A stretch of DNA of 64,000 bases, from assembly GCA_022577435.1 (NCBI GenBank), contig JAKOON010000007.1, forward strand, positions 6,158,926 through 6,222,925, given 5' to 3'. The stretch is from Embiotoca jacksoni. Taxonomy: Eukaryota; Chordata; Actinopteri; Embiotocidae. Below, piece after piece: positions 1-11,877 of the stretch. Made by a program: the position numbers and the translations under genes. Positions within the stretch are counted from its first letter, which is position 1, and each line of letters opens with the position of its first letter. The notes beneath the pieces were generated by a model. The model was given only the letters and a program-made list of their open reading frames with translations, was not told the DNA's origin and did not search any database.

Positions 1-1089
1 AAACACATGGTTTACTTCAAAAAAATCAAACTATACACAACAGTAAAATTAGCATTAAACATTAAACTACATTAAGTTACATGTTAATCCAAATCATTCA
101 ACAGGAGTCACTCTGTACACTTTAAACTTCTTCATCTACTGCTTATGAATTATCCTGACCATTAATTATTGTTCAGTATCAAGTAAATCAACTAAATATT
201 ATAACATTCATGATCTTGTGAATAATAATTACAAAATGCGACAGTCTGTATGAAATCACTGTTAATGATTGTACTCCATTTGTCTTGATTGACAAAGATG
301 TCATTAATAAAAATCATATTAATATGTTTTTATAATAAAAAACAACAACTGCTGGACCCAAAAGAAAAAAAACGATTTTTCACAATGTTACTGTTTCCCT
401 ACGTTGTTTATATATTTAGTTTGCTATGAGACGTTATATCATGAATAATAGTTTTATTCATTATTGAGTCAGGTCTCTCTAATTGCCATTTTTCTTACAT
501 TAAAGTTTGTCAAGCCCAGCAAATACAATATAGATCAAAATCTGTTATTTTATAGTTGAACAGAGATCTGCTGCTGTGTGAGAGGCAAACACATTAGAGC
601 TACATTAGAGTGCCACTCATGAGTCAGTGATTTCTTGACTGGACTTTCACTATTATTTGTCTGCAGAAAGTGTCAAGCAGAGATGAGTTTTAAATTAGTC
701 TGTGGATAAGCTGCTTTTTTTGAGGATACACACCACCATTACCTGATTTTCACAGCTCTATTCACCTGTTTGTACTTCTGTCTTTACACATCCAGATGAC
801 CTATTTCATTTAGAGATCCAGGAAGAAGATGCTAAAAGAGTTACCTAATTAAAGCTGTGAAAACCACAGTGGGTGTGGAAAGTCTGGTGGCATAAATAGC
901 GGTTATGTTCACACCGCAAGGTTGGCTCTGTCAACAAGAACTTTAGCCTTTGTGAGGAAATTAAAACGAATGAACCTGATCAAGTTTATTCAAGTAGAAC
1001 ACTGCTTATTTTAAGATACTCTCATCTTATTGTTATGTTGCCGAAGACAAACAAAAGTAAACAACTGCAAACAAACAACCATAGCTCTG
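1..1089. other. AT-rich intergenic DNA, nothing recognised
   Basis: This stretch is AT-rich, carries no open frame of useful length and shows no splice-bounded coding segment that I could recognise on either strand. It lies upstream of the opsin gene and could hold distal regulatory sequence, but nothing in it can be named from sequence alone. Confidence 0.5.
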
Positions 1090-1500
1090 TGAGGTTGTAC
1101 TAACCCAGAGCAGTGCTTTGAGCTAAATGCTAAAATTAGCATGCTAAGATTCCCACAATGACGATGCTGACATGAGGATGTTAAACAGGCATAATGTTTA
1201 CCATATTCACAATCTAGTGTATTTAGTGTGTCAGCATGTTGATTAGCACAAAATACAAAGTGCAGCTGACACTGGAACGTTCTTAGTTTTTCAGGTATTT
1301 GGTCATAATTGTCGACTTGATGAGCAGGAAGAGGAAAGTTTTAGAGATGACCAAAGTTATCACAATTCATCCTGAAGGGGACATGAATGTCTGTCAAATT
1401 TCATGACAATGAATCAATTACTTATTATGTTATTTAAGTCTGTGCCAAAGTGGTGGAGCAATCAGCCGATGCTGCCATCACCGGAGCCATGTTGTTAGTG
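1090..1500. repeat. Dispersed teleost repeat, copy A
   Basis: The text has the wording of a high-copy interspersed repeat common in percomorph fish: alternating 'gctaa' and 'agcatg' words, then a block with 'tttggtcataa', 'caaagttat', 'attcatcctga' and 'catgaatgtctgt', ending in 'ccaaagtggtgga'. A shorter piece of the same family recurs at about 6330-6480 inside the opsin intron 1. The copy is diverged and has no coding capacity. The family name is not assigned; recognition rests on remembered fish repeats and the internal second copy. Confidence 0.5.
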
Positions 1501-3037
1501 TGACTTTTAGGATGCATATATAAATAACCTTTTTTTTTTTTTTTACGAAAATCTTTCTTTTTTTTTTTTTATATTTTAGGTGTGACTTCATCCACACTAT
1601 TAGCATTTACTGAAAGCTCTGTTTTTACCTTGGACCATGTTCAACAGTCCGGCTAGAACTACTCCTGCTGTCTTGTATCCATTACTATATGTGCATACGT
1701 CCATGAAGACATTATTACTCATATGCAACTTACTAATTACTAATCCACCCTCATCATGAGGAGAAAGCTCGTGTGTGCTAATATTCGTCACTTCCCATCT
1801 GGTACTGCATTACCCATGGATGGGCAACCAAATGGGCCATCTGGGCAGTGTTCTGAGGGCTCATGGACCTCAAGCCAGGAGCAGGTGGACAAAGAGCCTT
1901 TTTGGTGACTGTGCCCAGGTCCCAACATCTCAGAATCAGACCAAGAGCTTAACAATGCCTGTATTTAAAGTACGACAATGCCAAAGCTGGAAAATGTTGC
2001 AGCCATGGTTACTGAAAAACACACAACATATTTGCTGGTCAAATAGACAAAAGCATATGCACACATGATGCTTACAGTCTGTACAGACACCTCTGACGAT
2101 AGATCTGCACAACATCAATTCGTCAGTTCAGTTAGTCATATGCTCAATCATTTACACAGAGTAAGTCTTATACACACAGACAGGCTGTTCTTCCACCATA
2201 ATCATAACATTAGTGTCATTCTGAGGCAGATCAGAACACAACATTGCTCTTTGTCTGATTGAGGCTGACATGGAGTCAGTTCTGAAAAGCCAGAATCCAG
2301 GTCTGAAAGAAGCTGTAGCTGCTGTGGATTGGAGAGGCTTCACGTTAACAATGTAAGAATCTCACTGGTGGCTTTTTTTTTTTTTTAAATACTGTAGGTA
2401 GAAGATTGGCGTGGGTGGTGGAGGAACAACAGACAATCTGCAGTATTCAGAAGGCTTGAGTCCATAATTCCTCTTCTTCCCCTGTGTCAGGCATAATCAG
2501 GATCGAAACTCCATATTTGGGGGAGGAGAGGGACATGCAATGGGGTCTGAATGCCCATTGATCTTTCAACAAGCCAACGATGCTGATTGCAGAGCAAGAA
2601 GAAGGGGCATTAGGTGATCACGACTGCTACATGTGGGTTCCAGCTGACACTATCATGACCACAGATTGACAATTGAGAGTTACAGAGATCTCCCCTGCAA
2701 TGGCGGGATGAATGAGCAGAATGACGTCAGTCCTTACAGCCATGTATCCACTGTGATTTCACTTAGCTCATCTTTACTGGCGCAACAGCATCTCTCTTCT
2801 AGATAACCTAGATAAGGGATTGAGTCGGGATTTTCCAGGTACCCTGTCTTAATTAAACCTTTGTTCGTTTTCAAAAAATCAGTGGCATACAAATTACCAT
2901 GGAGATTTAATCTGTGAAACTAGCCTGGTCCAGGCCAGGTTAACAGCTAGGTTTACTTAATCCTGGTGCCTTTCAGTCAGTGTTTACTCTCTTACAGTTA
3001 TTCCCTGTCAAAGGGAAGTTTTTCTAGATACATAGGT

Positions 3038-3039
<2 letters not shown>
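1501..3039. other. Intergenic, no gene recognised
   Basis: Short frames occur on both strands but none has splice-site context, codon bias or a recognisable motif. Poly-T runs occur at about 1530-1570 and 2375. The segment 2830-3000 contains short inverted words around 'ctggtccaggccagg' and may be an old MITE, but this is weak. Confidence 0.4.

Positions 3040-3090
<51 letters not shown>
3040..3090. repeat. (AT)n microsatellite
   Basis: Uninterrupted AT dinucleotide run of about 50 bp, upstream of the opsin gene. Likely length-polymorphic. Confidence 0.95.
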
Positions 3091-3096
<6 letters not shown>

Positions 3097-3958
3097 GTAT
3101 ATTCTCTGTCATCCTGGATTTCTTAATTCTGCTTTTGTGAAACAAGCCCCAGGTTTCCATTTATATCATGATAGATCAACATTTGTTTGTATTGATTTGT
3201 AATCTATTACTTTGCACATCACGTCTGCTTTTTCCTTTGTTGTTTATTTCTGTTAACATGCAACAAACAAACTTTCACAACTTAGACTATTTGACATATT
3301 TACCTATCTCAAGTGTCAATAGTTTTGAGTCGATAAATTCAAATAATACTGAAATCAATGGGAACTATTGGCTGCCTTTGAGGACAATTTAAAATGGTTA
3401 AAGTAATTTGAATAGAATATAAACATTAAAAAAAACACTTGAATAGTCCTCATAAGTTATTGTGGATGCTGGTTTATTCTATAGTGGGATGTGCAGAAAA
3501 GAAAATGCTGAACTGATGGGAAACTCTCTTTGGTGACTTTCTTTGTGCTCAATTGAACCTGCTGTATGCAGCTATACACAGGAGCAGTCTGGCACAGACA
3601 GCAGCAATGAATATGAAACGCACAGCTTAGCAAAATCATGCAACAAAGTTTGTATTTCTGGAGTGGAATGCCTCGAATAATTTCCTCCAGTGTGATTGTA
3701 AAATTAGAACTTCATTTTGGACAATCACTTAATCTGGCCTATATCTGCCATGAAAAATCAAGAAACCCAATGGAACTCGGTGTGACTGCGAATGTGAATC
3801 ACGTCTCATGAGCTCAGCACAGTGACTTGAAAAGCACTGCGTCTGCAGCTGGAAAGCTATAAATCTAGGGGATTTAACCTATTTACACAGGCAGTTGTGA
3901 TCAAAAGGACTTGTTATAATAACTGGAGAGATTCCAAGAAAGAAAGAAGAAAACACCA

Positions 3959-3962
<4 letters not shown>

Positions 3963-4009
<47 letters not shown>
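3963..4009. repeat. (GT)n microsatellite
   Basis: Uninterrupted GT run of about 47 bp, placed just 5' of the putative opsin promoter. Open frames crossing it on both strands are artefacts of the dinucleotide repeat. Confidence 0.95.
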
Positions 4010-4010
<1 letters not shown>

Positions 4011-4031
4011 CATGGTGGAGGGGTTGGAAGT

Positions 4032-4090
4032 ATTTGCATATATTACAGAGCAGGTATAAAGAAGTGACAGGGCACGCTCAACTCTCCTCA
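4032..4090 (+). promoter_or_regulatory. Putative opsin core promoter (octamer plus TATA)
   Basis: An ATTTGCAT octamer-type word at 4032-4039 lies about 16 bp upstream of TATAAA at 4055-4060. A start near 4085-4090 would leave a 5'UTR of about 135 bases before the ATG at 4222. This is inferred from motif spacing only, with no transcript evidence. Confidence 0.35.
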
Positions 4091-4221
4091 CACTTTAATA
4101 ACTGTGTTATACTGGCCTCACAGCGTGCAGAGCTGCTGTACCGGGGCTGAGCAACACTTTGTGCATCTTGCTGTCCATCGTGTCCAGCTCCTCTCCAGTC
4201 CTCATCTCTCGCCTCACTGCT

Positions 4222-7200
4222 ATGGTCGCCTACCTAAGCGGTTGCAATTCCAGCACCACAGACAGCTCCCTCTCCAGCTCCAGCTCCAGCACAGACGCCA
4301 CCCTGTGGGACTCCGGTGGTTTGAGCCGGAGCGGGCACACGGTGGTGGCAGTATGCCTGGGCTTCATCTTCGTGGCTGGAGTCCTCACCAACTTTCTCAC
4401 TCTGCTCATATTCGCAAAGTTTCGCTCCCTCTGGACGCCCATCAATCTCATCCTGTTGAACATCAGCCTGAGCGACATCCTCGTGTGTGTTTTCGGGACG
4501 CCATTCAGTTTCGCTGCGAGTCTGCACGGGAGATGGCTCATTGGAGAGCACGGCTGCAAGTGGTACGGGTTCGCCAATTCCCTCTTTGGTGAGTGACTGC
4601 ACGACGTTTTGTCTGTTTACTCTTGTTTTTCGCCCGCTTGTATAGTTGTAGAAAGTTTTATGATGAATTCAGAAAGTTGGGAGTCGAAAATGTGTGACAG
4701 TTCGTGGTAGTCATTTCAGAAGAATTCAGATAAAAGGTCAAACTCAGGCAACAGTAGTCTGCCGGTAACAACGCCGTCGTGTGAAAGTACGCAAATAGGC
4801 TACAAGTAAAAGTCCTGCATTCAAAATGCAGAAAAATAAATATTAGCAAATATTTTAGTTGAGAATAAAGTAGCCATACCCAAAGTAAAAGTAGCCTACG
4901 TAACTCCCTTCAAAGGGTTATATTTTAGAGAAAATACATTTTTAAATGTGGTCGATTTGTATATAGTAACATAACTGTCAATGTAGTGGATGAAAAGTAA
5001 AACATTCAAAGTACCTCAAAACTCAACTTAAGTAAGTACTTAAGAGTAAAAGTACTTAATGCATCCACCACTTGATGAATAAGCCAACAACAAGCAGAGG
5101 TATTTAGTTTGAGTTTTTTCCATTTGTTTTAAACGAGTTTGTATCATCAATACAGTTGACTGGATATTTAAAAATAACAAGACTGAGATTCATGAAAGCT
5201 CAAAGTTTGGGCATCTTTGGACAAACAGCATTGTTAACTTTTCGAATCAAGTGAAAAGAGGTAAATGCAACCACTGCGGCAACCACACCTTAAAAAAAAC
5301 AAAATTATTGAAATGTAAATGCATTGTTACTTTTTATTTCATGAAATTAAAAACTGTAAAGAAATTAAACAGTTAGGCGCCCTTTGAATTGTAAAATCCG
5401 ACATTTTCATTGACTTATTAGACCTTAATTGTGTCATTGGCACTCAATTATCAGAAATGTTCATCAAGAATTGTCAACTGATGACAGTTTCAGAGCTGAT
5501 TATTTCTCTGACTCTTCAAAAACTCAACATCCAAGGGCTCCTCAAAGCTACTGACTGATCTGGACCTGAAAATGAAGCTAACTGATGCTACAAAGCAGGG
5601 TCAGGCCATACAAGGATATCAACATACTTTCAATTTCCACTGTTCAAAATGTCATTAAAGTAGTATTAAAGTGGGCCTGTGGAGGTCAAGACAACTTCTG
5701 GAATATCAGGAAAACTTTCAAAAAACTGTGCCACAAACTGTGTATTTTAAAATGCAAATAAAATATGAATTATTAATTTTACCTGGGGGTACCTAAATGT
5801 TTGCTTACAACTGTATGATGCTACATAGGAAGCCAATGACAGAGACATAAAGTGCTGATGCAGCCTATTGATCTTGTGTCAAGGTAAAGATGACTGAGGT
5901 CTAACATGTCCTTTCATGAACTTTATTCAGTTTTGAACCATTCACCTTGTTTTCTGTTTAATCCTGAACACCCCCCCCCCCACTACAGTCCAAAACACAC
6001 AAACACAAATACTGCAGGACTGCATAGGACACATACAAGATTTAATCACAGCCTTCAGCTGAAGGTTTTGTTGCGACTAAATTTGAAATTCCTTCAAAAT
6101 GTGTTTCCTGAAAACAAAATCTGTATCTTGTCATCCCACTGATGTGTCACAGTCAATACACAATATCTCTGTTGGCAGTCTGAGGGCAATATGGGAATTT
6201 ATTCATTGAAGTAAGGCTGGAGAGCTGGATAGGAAAAGTGGGATAAGAAATAAACATGTCTGCAGCCACACTTGCGGCCCTGTAAAGCTGTATTTAGACA
6301 CAGTAGGGCTTTTCAGAGAATGCTACGGTCAGCATGCTCTTAATGTCAATATTAGCATGCAGCAAGCAGGAATAATGTTTAACAATGTTCACCATGTTAG
6401 TTTCGTGAGTTAGCATCCTAATATTTGCTAAATAGAACTAAATAAAAGTTACAGCGGAAGCTTGAGGCAATCCGTTAAACAAGACAAATCCCTCAAAAAT
6501 ACAATTGCCAGCCTTACAGTGGAGCCAGAAGAAAAGTCAGGCCTATACGAGTAGTCACTAACGTCTGTAGAAAATATCTGTACAAATCTTTACCACCCTG
6601 TGAGAGGCTAAAAGAAAAGTCAGACCATGAACAGCATGTGAGGATGTATGTTGCTATGAAAGAAGAAAGAACCTGCTTTCCTCACACATTCACGAGACCT
6701 GCTGTCTTCCCAGTCAGACACACCGCTGCTCCTCAGTGAGTACCTATTAGGCTGTAATGTCTACACTATAATTACTCTGCTGATTATACAGTACATTTAG
6801 CACCTTCCTGTCTAAAATTTGTTAGAAAGGAGTCAATAAAACATTGTAACATGCTGAGAGGTGGTGGGGCTGCAGGTTGCCATCATGCTGACATGAGACT
6901 TTAAAAATGAATTTAATGAGATGAAACCAGCTTTATACAATTTTTATTATGACTCATAGTTTCTGTTTTCTGTATTTTTTATTTTTTTTTGTTCAAATTA
7001 GTGTTACATGTCTGAGAAAGGAGCAGCTCTATTCCTTGTTTTACAGTGAATCAAGTCTTGGTGATGAGCAATTTGGTGAAATGGAGTATTGCTCAGTTGG
7101 TGAACTGGTTGCCAGTTTGTAGAGTTGCTACAGGGCCAAATGGGAAGCATCCTTGTAAGGATTCATTAATAAGTGGCCTCTAAATTATGTAAACTGCTCC

Positions 7201-10200
7201 TTCTGTTTTTTCCTCTCTTGCTTCATTAGGGATCGTGTCCCTGGTGTCCTTGTCCATTCTCTCTTATGAGCGCTACACCACCGTGCTGCATTCCTCCCAG
7301 GTTGACATCTCGGACTTCAGAAAGGCCTGGCTGTGTGTTGGAGGCTCTTGGCTCTACTCCCTCTTTTGGACACTGCCACCCCTCCTGGGTTGGAGCAGCT
7401 ACGGGCCCGAGGGTCCTGGCACCACTTGTTCTGTCCAGTGGCACCTCCGCTCATCCACCAGCGTCTCGTATGTGTTGTGTCTCTTCATCTTCTGTCTGCT
7501 TCTGCCCCTTCTGCTCATGGTCTACTCTTATGGCCGAATCCTATTTGCCATTAAGAGGGTGAGTGACGCACTTTACGAAAAGGAGGTCCATTTTACCACA
7601 TCACTTGGTATAACATGTCTGACATAGGATTAACTAACCAAATATACTGCTTCTGTATTCTGTGTTCATATACAAGGAAATCATGTCATGTAAGTCAGAA
7701 GGGTGTAACACAGTTTCCAGAGACTCATGCACATCTTTGTGGGGCTTTTATAAACCTGCCAGTCACACAAATAATTGGTAATTAAATTCTTCCGGTTGGT
7801 GTTGGGTTCATCCATGCTCTTGGCTTATACTACTACAATCAGTGAATCACCCAGAAGGTATTTTTAGATTGTGGAAGCAACCCGTTACTATTGGATACCT
7901 GCTGTTATGCAAGCACCTCCATTAGTTAGAAAACTCTGTGCACCCAAGGGAGTCAGGGTAGAAAAGGGCTTTGCAGACTTGATTACTGTACCAGTGAATT
8001 GCGGCTCAACTGCACACCAAGTGAGAGCCCTGCTGTATTCTTTTCTTAGAAACAGAGCAATCTGTCTGTTGAACCTTCAGCTGGCTTCTTAAAGGTGACT
8101 TAAACTGACACGTCAGAAGGAGAGATGACATTTATATCAACATTATTAACGTGGATCAATGTTGAATTTTTCTCTTCTCCGCATGACAGAATCCCATCTA
8201 GATTGCAGTCAGGTTGCTGTCTATAAAACTTTTTCTATGAACTCACACACATTTGAGCTTTACTGTTTCAATTGTGTCCTGTTGAATTGACAATTGAGAT
8301 ATTTCTAAACATAAATAAACAATTTTGGACCACAACAAAAGACTATTTCATATACTTATAGAAGAACAATTCTGCCACTTGATAGTTCTGTAGTCACAAT
8401 AAGCAGATATCAAACTGCAAAATTGGATATTTTGGTAGGAAAAAAATTGTCAGTGAACATATTACTGATACATATCAATGTATTTGCTAAGTGCCAAATA
8501 CCTTAAAATGTACTCATAATAGAAAACATAATCCAGCTGCAATTAAATGTATTTGGTGTCACAGTTTAGTTGGTATTTAATTTCTGGGAGACATGTTTTG
8601 GTCTCTCTGTTGGGATAAGACAGAATTCTGCATTAACATTTACCTTCAAAATCAGTGTCTTGCAGGATTTAAATGAGACACTACACAGATTGACTTATGA
8701 TATATCTGAGCTCATTTTAGCCCACTGCAGCACATCAGGAGAAACCAGAAGAACAGATGTAATAAAACACACCAGAGCATGCTATGTCGCCAAAGAAAGA
8801 AATGTGCAAATGGCTCCTACACACATAAAGGCAAACTGAGATAATGAATGCAGCAAATCAAAAGACACAAAATCCAAATAAAGCACAGAAATGCACGCAG
8901 AAGAGGCATGAAAACCCGAGTCGATGGGGCTCCATCTATCTTTGTCACTTAGAGATCTGTATTGCAAATGTGCCTAACAAGATCCATGCCTTTTCTTAAA
9001 CTGTGGTATTTAGTTGTTAAATCATCATCCAGACATTTTTATCCTCTGCATCTTTTACTCTCCTGCTTCATGTCTCCAGGTGGTTAAAATCAATCTGCTG
9101 GCAGCTCAGCGCAGAGAGCAGCACATTTTGGTGATGGTGTTTTCCATGGTGTCCTGCTACATGCTGTGCTGGATGCCCTATGGCATCATGGCGCTGATAG
9201 CGACCTTCAGCAGGTCGGGGGTGGTCACTCCCATCGCGAGTGTGGTGCCCTCCATCCTGGCCAAGTCAAGCACTGTTGTCAACCCCGTTATCTACGTCTT
9301 CTTCAACAACCAGGTGAGAGCTGATGAATAATGATCCATAATCCCTCTTTCCATTTTATTTGTTACTATATTGATGTAGATTGTTGGTCTAGGTGCCGTG
9401 TAAATACTGTGAAAGAGTCAAAACACTGAGTCCATGGACAAATGCACACAGCCACAGGATTCTTTTTTTCCTTCCATTCAGTCTTTCACCAGATCAGATC
9501 TCTGCCTGCTCTTCTTTTATTTGTATTTAATGTCCTGTGTGATTCTGCTGAGCGGCTGAACTGTAGCCGACTGACAGCAGGAGAAACTTACTGCAAACTG
9601 ACGTTATGAAGCAGAACAAAAGAGATGTGAGATATGATCTTAAGTGGTCACTCAGGATGCATGTTGATGCAAGATGGAAACCGTTGTGCCTTAAAGATAC
9701 AGACACAAAGCAGCCTGTTCCTGATAGAGTTCCGGCGTGTAGCTTAAGAAGATATAAAACTATACTGAGATGGTTTTTGGTTCTTAAAACCACAAAAATA
9801 ATACGCTTCTACAAGGAGAAGGACCCAAATGCACGGCACAAGAGACAGGTTGTGGACAGGAAAAAGTAAACTTTACATACAAAAACCAGATACACAAAAC
9901 ACAAAGGCCAGCTAGAGGCAAAGGCCAAAATCTAAGTAAGAAGTGAACAAAACAGCTGGTAGAAGACGAGTCCAAGCAAAAACGGGATCCTACGAACTGT
10001 CAACATTGTAGTAGTAGTAGACTACAATGGAAACAAAAATAGGTCATAGCATTATCAGCCAATGGAGGGATGAAGTGCTAAAGTGTAGTTACGTTCTCCT
10101 TGACATTGTTGTTGTTTTGTATTTCTACACAGTTTTATAGCTGCTTTGTGGCCTTCATAAAGTGCAGTGAGGAACCCCACTCTGTTCAAGTAGAGGAGCA

Positions 10201-10357
10201 CCCAACACCCAGGACAAAGTTTTCAAATTTCTTCCACAGTCAGAATCCAGTGTCCCTCAGCTCTTCACAACCTCAGATCCTCAACAGCCCGGGACACACT
10301 ACCGTCTGCAACCACCACAATGACCGCCACACCCTTGTTGTCCACTACACTCCATAA
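4222..10357 (+). CDS. tmtops: TMT (encephalopsin-like) opsin
   Basis: Light-sensing GPCR of the TMT/encephalopsin group. Exons are 4222-4588, 7230-7558, 9080-9313 and 10133-10357, all GT-AG and in phase, giving 384 aa. The ATG at 4222 is used because the upstream in-frame opening at 4159 begins with TTG. Visible features: sequon N9-S-S; seven hydrophobic segments; C112 and C189 for the extracellular disulfide; Y115 at the position of the rhodopsin counterion; E183 in the second extracellular loop, the likely ancestral counterion; an ERY triplet at 136-138; Schiff-base Lys294 in the context ILAKSSTVVNPVIY, which also carries the NPxxY motif. The context 'SSYGPEGPGTTC' and the tail of helix 7 fit TMT opsins rather than opn3. 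Which teleost TMT paralogue this is (1, 2 or 3, a or b) was not resolved. Intron 1 is long (2.6 kb) and holds old repeats. Confidence 0.93.
5140..5815. repeat. Decayed transposon-like repeat in opsin intron 1
   Basis: The block from about 5140 to a terminal segment near 5760-5815 ('acctgggggtacctaaatg', then 'caactgta') resembles the 3' half of an old interspersed DNA element seen many times in fish genomes. No intact reading frame remains. The class is uncertain (possibly Tc1-like), and the boundaries are approximate. Confidence 0.35.
6330..6480. repeat. Dispersed teleost repeat, copy B (partial)
   Basis: Short fragment sharing the 'agcatgc', 'aataatgttt' and 'gttcaccatgttag' words with the repeat at 1090-1500. 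It lies within opsin intron 1 and is non-coding. Confidence 0.45.
7559..9079. other. Opsin intron 2, no further feature recognised
   Basis: This 1.5-kb intron separates the exon ending in the fifth-helix region from the exon carrying helices 6 and 7. Frames of 60-90 codons occur (for example 8570-8839), but they lack start context, splice sites or recognisable motifs and are read as chance. Confidence 0.5.
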
Positions 10358-10730
10358 AAACTTCATATTTTTCATCTGACTGACTGTGAAGCTAAAAATG
10401 AATGTTTATTTTTATTGTCCAGAATCCGAAGTGCTACGAAAACACACCTATTTGCCTTCTGACTCTTCATTATTATTTTCACTTAACAATTCATATTAAT
10501 TGTTTAACATTGAATGTAAACTCAGTGCCATGTAGTTCAGCCTCTGCTTTCATGCTTGTTTAATTTGGTCATACACTGAGCTTCCATGTATGCAAGTATC
10601 ATTGTATATATTTGAATGAATGCTCTGAAAATACAATATGAATTTGCTACAGGTTTGACCTCGAGCATGTACATCCAGATACATTTATAGAAAACAGAAT
10701 ATAAATGAATGTCTTTCATGGTTTACAAAA

Positions 10731-10736
10731 AATAAA
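10731..10736 (+). terminator. Poly(A) signal of the opsin gene
   Basis: AATAAA at 10731 follows a 3'UTR of about 370 bases after the TAA stop at 10355-10357. A second ATAAA word near 10791 could be used instead. Parts of this 3'UTR and the sequence just past it are found again at 11335-11545. Confidence 0.6.
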
Positions 10737-10867
10737 ATCCCATCCACACTTTCTCCTGTTTTTTGGTCTCTTGATCTTGATCTTTTCTGTAATAAACAGC
10801 AACCACAACCAACAGCCGTGTTGAATTCAGTAGCTAAATAGGTAATAGTAAAACATTATACTAAGTA

Positions 10868-11000
10868 GAGGCCGGCGATATGGCCAAACAATAATATCAC
10901 AATATATCTGGGTATTTTTGCGATAATGATATTCTTGACAAAATACAGAAAAATATGTGATTATTAATATCAATTACATACAATTTCAACCAAGTGTTAC
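10868..11000. repeat. Fragment of a dispersed hAT/MITE-like repeat
   Basis: The text 'ggccggcgatatggcc' followed by AT-rich words with 'aatatcacaatata' resembles the terminus of a short non-autonomous DNA element common in fishes. Only one end is recognisable and the class is tentative. Confidence 0.3.
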
Positions 11001-11094
11001 AGATTTATGTCAGCATAAATGTAACATTATGCCTTCAAATATTAATTAAAAACTAAACAAAAATCACCTCTTAGTTCTTTAGTTTTTAAAAACA

Positions 11095-11334
11095 TGCATC
11101 CGTCCCTCGCCTGTGCACGGTCACATAGGGAAAGCTGATCACACTGGAGAGAGGAAACCAACTCAAGTGTGTGTGTACAAGACCTCTCACTGGTGGACTA
11201 TGATGAGTGTAAAATCTTACATGAGCACATGCATGGACCAAAGCTGAAGAGTGGAAACTAACAAAGAGGACAGACTTGGATTTAGATCTACTGAGAACAC
11301 TTGTTAGTTAGACTGAATTTGAGAGACAAAGACC
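11095..11334 (+). pseudogene. Fragment of a duplicated cd40lg last exon
   Basis: This stretch matches, with substitutions and small indels, the 3' part of the cd40lg last exon and its 3'UTR (15987 to about 16255). Shared words include 'ctgatcacactggaga', 'gtacaagacctct', 'ggtggactatgatga', 'gcatggaccaaagctgaaga' and 'cttggatttagatctactga'. The copy lacks about 34 bases that in the real gene encode the last residues of the TNF fold and the stop codon. There is no intact frame, so it is a pseudogene fragment. It sits between the opsin and the functional cd40lg, in the same orientation, and is followed at once by a copy of opsin 3'UTR. Confidence 0.88.
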
Positions 11335-11545
11335 ATACTATGTAGTTCAGCCACTGTTATAATGCTTGTTTAATTTAGTCATGTTCTGATAGGCAAGTGT
11401 CACAGTATATATTCTAAATCAATACTCTGAAAACAAAATCTGAACTTGCTACAGGTTGTACATCCAGATTTTTCACGTTTTCTTGTCTCTTGATTATTAA
11501 CTTTTTCTACAATAAACAGCAGAATTGAATTAAAGGAAAAATAAA
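11335..11545 (+). pseudogene. Duplicated opsin 3'UTR fragment
   Basis: From 'tatgtagttcagcc' onward the sequence follows the opsin 3'UTR and its flank (about 10528-10800). Shared words include 'atgcttgtttaattt', 'ctctgaaaa', 'ttgctacaggtt', 'gtacatccagat', 'gtctcttgat' and 'aataaacagca'. Similarity fades beyond about 11545. It abuts the cd40lg fragment with no visible spacer, so the two halves form one duplicated junction. It contains no coding sequence. Confidence 0.82.
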
Positions 11546-11877
11546 GCTACCAGTACAATATAATACTCAATCATATGCTACTTAAATGAAACTAAATGGT
11601 AATATCTCATTGAGATCTTAGCGCATTAAATATAACCCTATGCAATTATTAAAGGCTCATATATTGTTTAGTACCATGGTAATACAGCAAAGTAGAACAT
11701 TAATGGAAGGTTTGTGTTTGACATTTAGTATATCCGGGATTTATATATCTACATATAAATATTCTGCATGAATAGATATTTACAGAAGGGAATACTTGTA
11801 TCCACTAGGGGCAGCTGTGAGCCGTGAAAGATGTCTGCATGAACCATTCTATTCACATAAACATTTGCACTCTTGGA

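Noticed and set aside
4159..4221. Upstream in-frame extension of the opsin
   Set aside because: The frame opens with TTG, not ATG; the first ATG in frame is at 4222 and gives a family-typical short N-terminus.
4104..4602. Long open frames on both strands overlapping opsin exon 1
   Set aside because: They are shadows of the GC-rich, serine-codon-rich exon; only one frame matches the opsin family and ends at a proper donor.
9606..9869. 87-codon plus-strand frame in opsin intron 3
   Set aside because: No splice signals, domain or homology that I can recognise; the intron is bounded by exons that join in phase without it.
4222..10357. Assignment to opn3 (encephalopsin proper)
   Set aside because: The 'SSYGPEGPGTTC' loop and 'ILAKSSTVVNPVIYVF' helix 7 fit TMT opsins; opn3 differs in both.
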